A stretch of DNA of 25,337 nucleotides. Origin: a virus. The DNA is taken from positions 1 through 25,337 of the IMG/VR virus record IMGVR_UViG_3300021957_000275. One strand, given 5' to 3'. The notes under the pieces are model-generated. The model did not search any database. It saw only the letters and a list, made by a program, of their open reading frames with translations, and was not told the origin of the DNA. This document shows, piece by piece, positions 24,517 through 25,337 of this stretch (positions within the stretch are counted from its first letter, which is position 1; each line of letters begins with the position of its first letter). The position numbers were made by a program, and so were the translations under genes.

Positions 24517-24538
24517 TAGTTGTAGTTATCCACAACTA
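24517..24538 (-). promoter_or_regulatory. Leader hairpin with an embedded DnaA-box-like sequence
   Basis: Inverted repeat TAGTTGT (24517-24523) / ACAACTA (24532-24538) with an 8-base loop, in the 5' leader of the giant fibre mRNA between the late promoter and the ribosome site. The 9-mer TTATCCACA (24526-24534), the canonical bacterial DnaA box, spans the loop and one arm. A second copy of this 9-mer occurs by chance inside a coding region of the window, so a replication role is doubtful. An mRNA-stability or translation-control hairpin is the simpler reading. Confidence 0.4.
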
Positions 24539-24553
24539 ACTGATTTATAATTC

Positions 24554-24561
24554 TATTTATA
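24554..24561 (-). promoter_or_regulatory. T4-type late promoter upstream of the giant fibre
   Basis: The coding strand reads TATAAATA, five bases after the stop codon of the upstream fibre and 65 bases before the giant fibre ATG. It lies in the only sizeable gap in the right half of the window, with exact consensus and good spacing, so it is a likely start of the fibre-accessory transcript. Confidence 0.8.
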
Positions 24562-24565
24562 CGTA

Positions 24566-25337
24566 TTATACTGTCAAACTATGACAAACAACTTTAAACG
24601 CCATACTATTTGTTGAGGTTGGAGTAGCCAATAATCTAAAGTTACCGCTACTTACGTCAGCATCAAATGTAGCTTCTACAGAAGATCCTGTATGAACTTC
24701 ACCAAACTCTGTAATGTTTGCGGTAGTACCATCATGTATTGCTAATATCTCTGTTGAGTGATAAGTACTATCTGTACTATTAGTAATCTGAATTGTAAAC
24801 CTAGCACTTCTAAAGTCGGCAATCGGGAATGTATGAATCGCCACTTGAGTCGTTGCTGCAGTAGATGAAGTTGTTGTATCAATGCCATATTCTTCAACCT
24901 GTAGTTTTGCTTTAACAGTAGTTTTACCAATTCCAACCCGCCCAGAGGAATTAAATGTAATTATGTTACCTTCAGTTCCAGTAGCCGCAGGTCTAAATAA
25001 CATACTTCCATTAGTATCAACATTAATCCAATACTTATTAGAACCGGCTTGACTAAATCTTAAATATGAACCATAAGCACTATGGGCATCAATATATAAC
25101 GAGGCATGGTTATCAGTTGATTCTATCCTTACTCCTGAATCACCACTAAATTGAACGTCTAATGGTTTTGACGGTGAATTAGTTCCAATACCAACATTAC
25201 CACTAGTAGTTATCGTTAATCTGGAAGTTGACCAGCCACCTCCACTTCCTGGATGTGTCGATCTATAGCCTATAGCAAAATTATCGTTTGCACCATAGAC
25301 ACCTTGACCTACTTGCCAATTGTGATTAGTATGACCA
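24566..25337 (-). CDS. Fibre-like virion protein, C-terminal part (runs off right edge)
   Basis: An open frame of 256 codons visible, entering from the right edge with no start in the window; the internal Met at 25003 is not a plausible start because the frame continues upstream with a conserved fibre module. From the edge it reads a Gly/Trp-rich stretch (VGQGVYGANDNFAIGYR), a GNVGIGTNSPSKPLDVQ module, LYIDAHSAYGSYLRF, then a second module with GRVGIGKTTVKAKLQVEEYG. The last ~95 residues are a compact beta domain (FRSARFTIQITNSTDSTYHS) ending CHSLTV. It has no S74 domain. It is probably a virion fibre or baseplate protein related to the giant fibre. Confidence 0.8.
   Translation of the reverse strand, partial: GHTNHNWQVGQGVYGANDNFAIGYRSTHPGSGGGWSTSRLTITTSGNVGIGTNSPSKPLDVQFSGDSGVRIESTDNHASLYIDAHSAYGSYLRFSQAGSNKYWINVDTNGSMLFRPAATGTEGNIITFNSSGRVGIGKTTVKAKLQVEEYGIDTTTSSTAATTQVAIHTFPIADFRSARFTIQITNSTDSTYHSTEILAIHDGTTANITEFGEVHTGSSVEATFDADVSSGNFRLLATPTSTNSMAFKVVCHSLTV

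Noticed and set aside
24566-25003. Complete 145-codon gene
   Set aside because: The frame stays open to the right edge and codes for conserved fibre modules, so it is the end of a larger gene.
1-25337. CRISPR array, tRNA, rRNA, insertion sequence or rho-independent terminator
   Set aside because: None seen; the fibre repeats are protein modules, not spaced DNA direct repeats, and gaps lack GC-rich hairpins followed by T runs.

Overview
This window is part of the late structural region of a T4-like contractile-tailed phage. All 16 coding regions lie on the minus strand, so transcription runs from the right edge to the left edge. The terminal block gp13-gp14-gp15-gp16-gp17-gp18-gp19 is in the canonical T4 order, and several copies of the exact T4 late-promoter octamer (TATAAATA on the coding strand) sit just upstream of genes. 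The AT-rich sequence, the style of the fibres (GNVGIGT..P and DLxIxHDG modules, an S74 C-terminus) and the 2OG-Fe(II) oxygenase next to gp13 resemble marine T4-like viruses such as cyanophages and pelagimyophages. A signal-peptide-bearing putative beta-barrel protein points to a Gram-negative host. The host species cannot be settled from the sequence.

In transcription order: (1) 25337-24566, the C-terminal part of a fibre-like protein running off the right edge. (2) A 77-bp gap with a late promoter and a hairpin leader. (3) 24488-14034, one uninterrupted 3484-codon tail-fibre gene, about 41% of the window, ending in a Peptidase_S74 self-cleaving chaperone. (4) 14034-11669, a small protein and two tandem paralogous glycine/aromatic-repeat proteins (probable fibre or adhesin accessories), with TAATG junctions. 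(5) 11663-10382, two unrecognised proteins, the second probably coiled-coil. (6) 10416-6495, an accessory cassette: a U32-like Fe-S/TIM-barrel plus methyltransferase fusion, a DUF401-like polytopic membrane protein, a small exported putative beta-barrel protein and a 2OG-Fe(II) oxygenase. (7) 6458-1, neck, tail terminator/sheath stabiliser, terminase small and large subunits, sheath and the start of the tail tube.

Blocks 3, 4 and 7 are ordinary virion assembly and DNA packaging. Block 6 is the most unusual part: four tightly packed genes, none needed to build a T4-type virion, sit between the adhesins and the neck genes. Two look membrane- or envelope-located and two look like small-molecule or polymer-modifying enzymes. 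I infer a late-expressed host-envelope or nutrient-uptake module, but the substrate and function are unknown. No tRNA, rRNA, CRISPR array, insertion sequence or convincing terminator was seen. No gene-free stretch exceeds about 85 bases.
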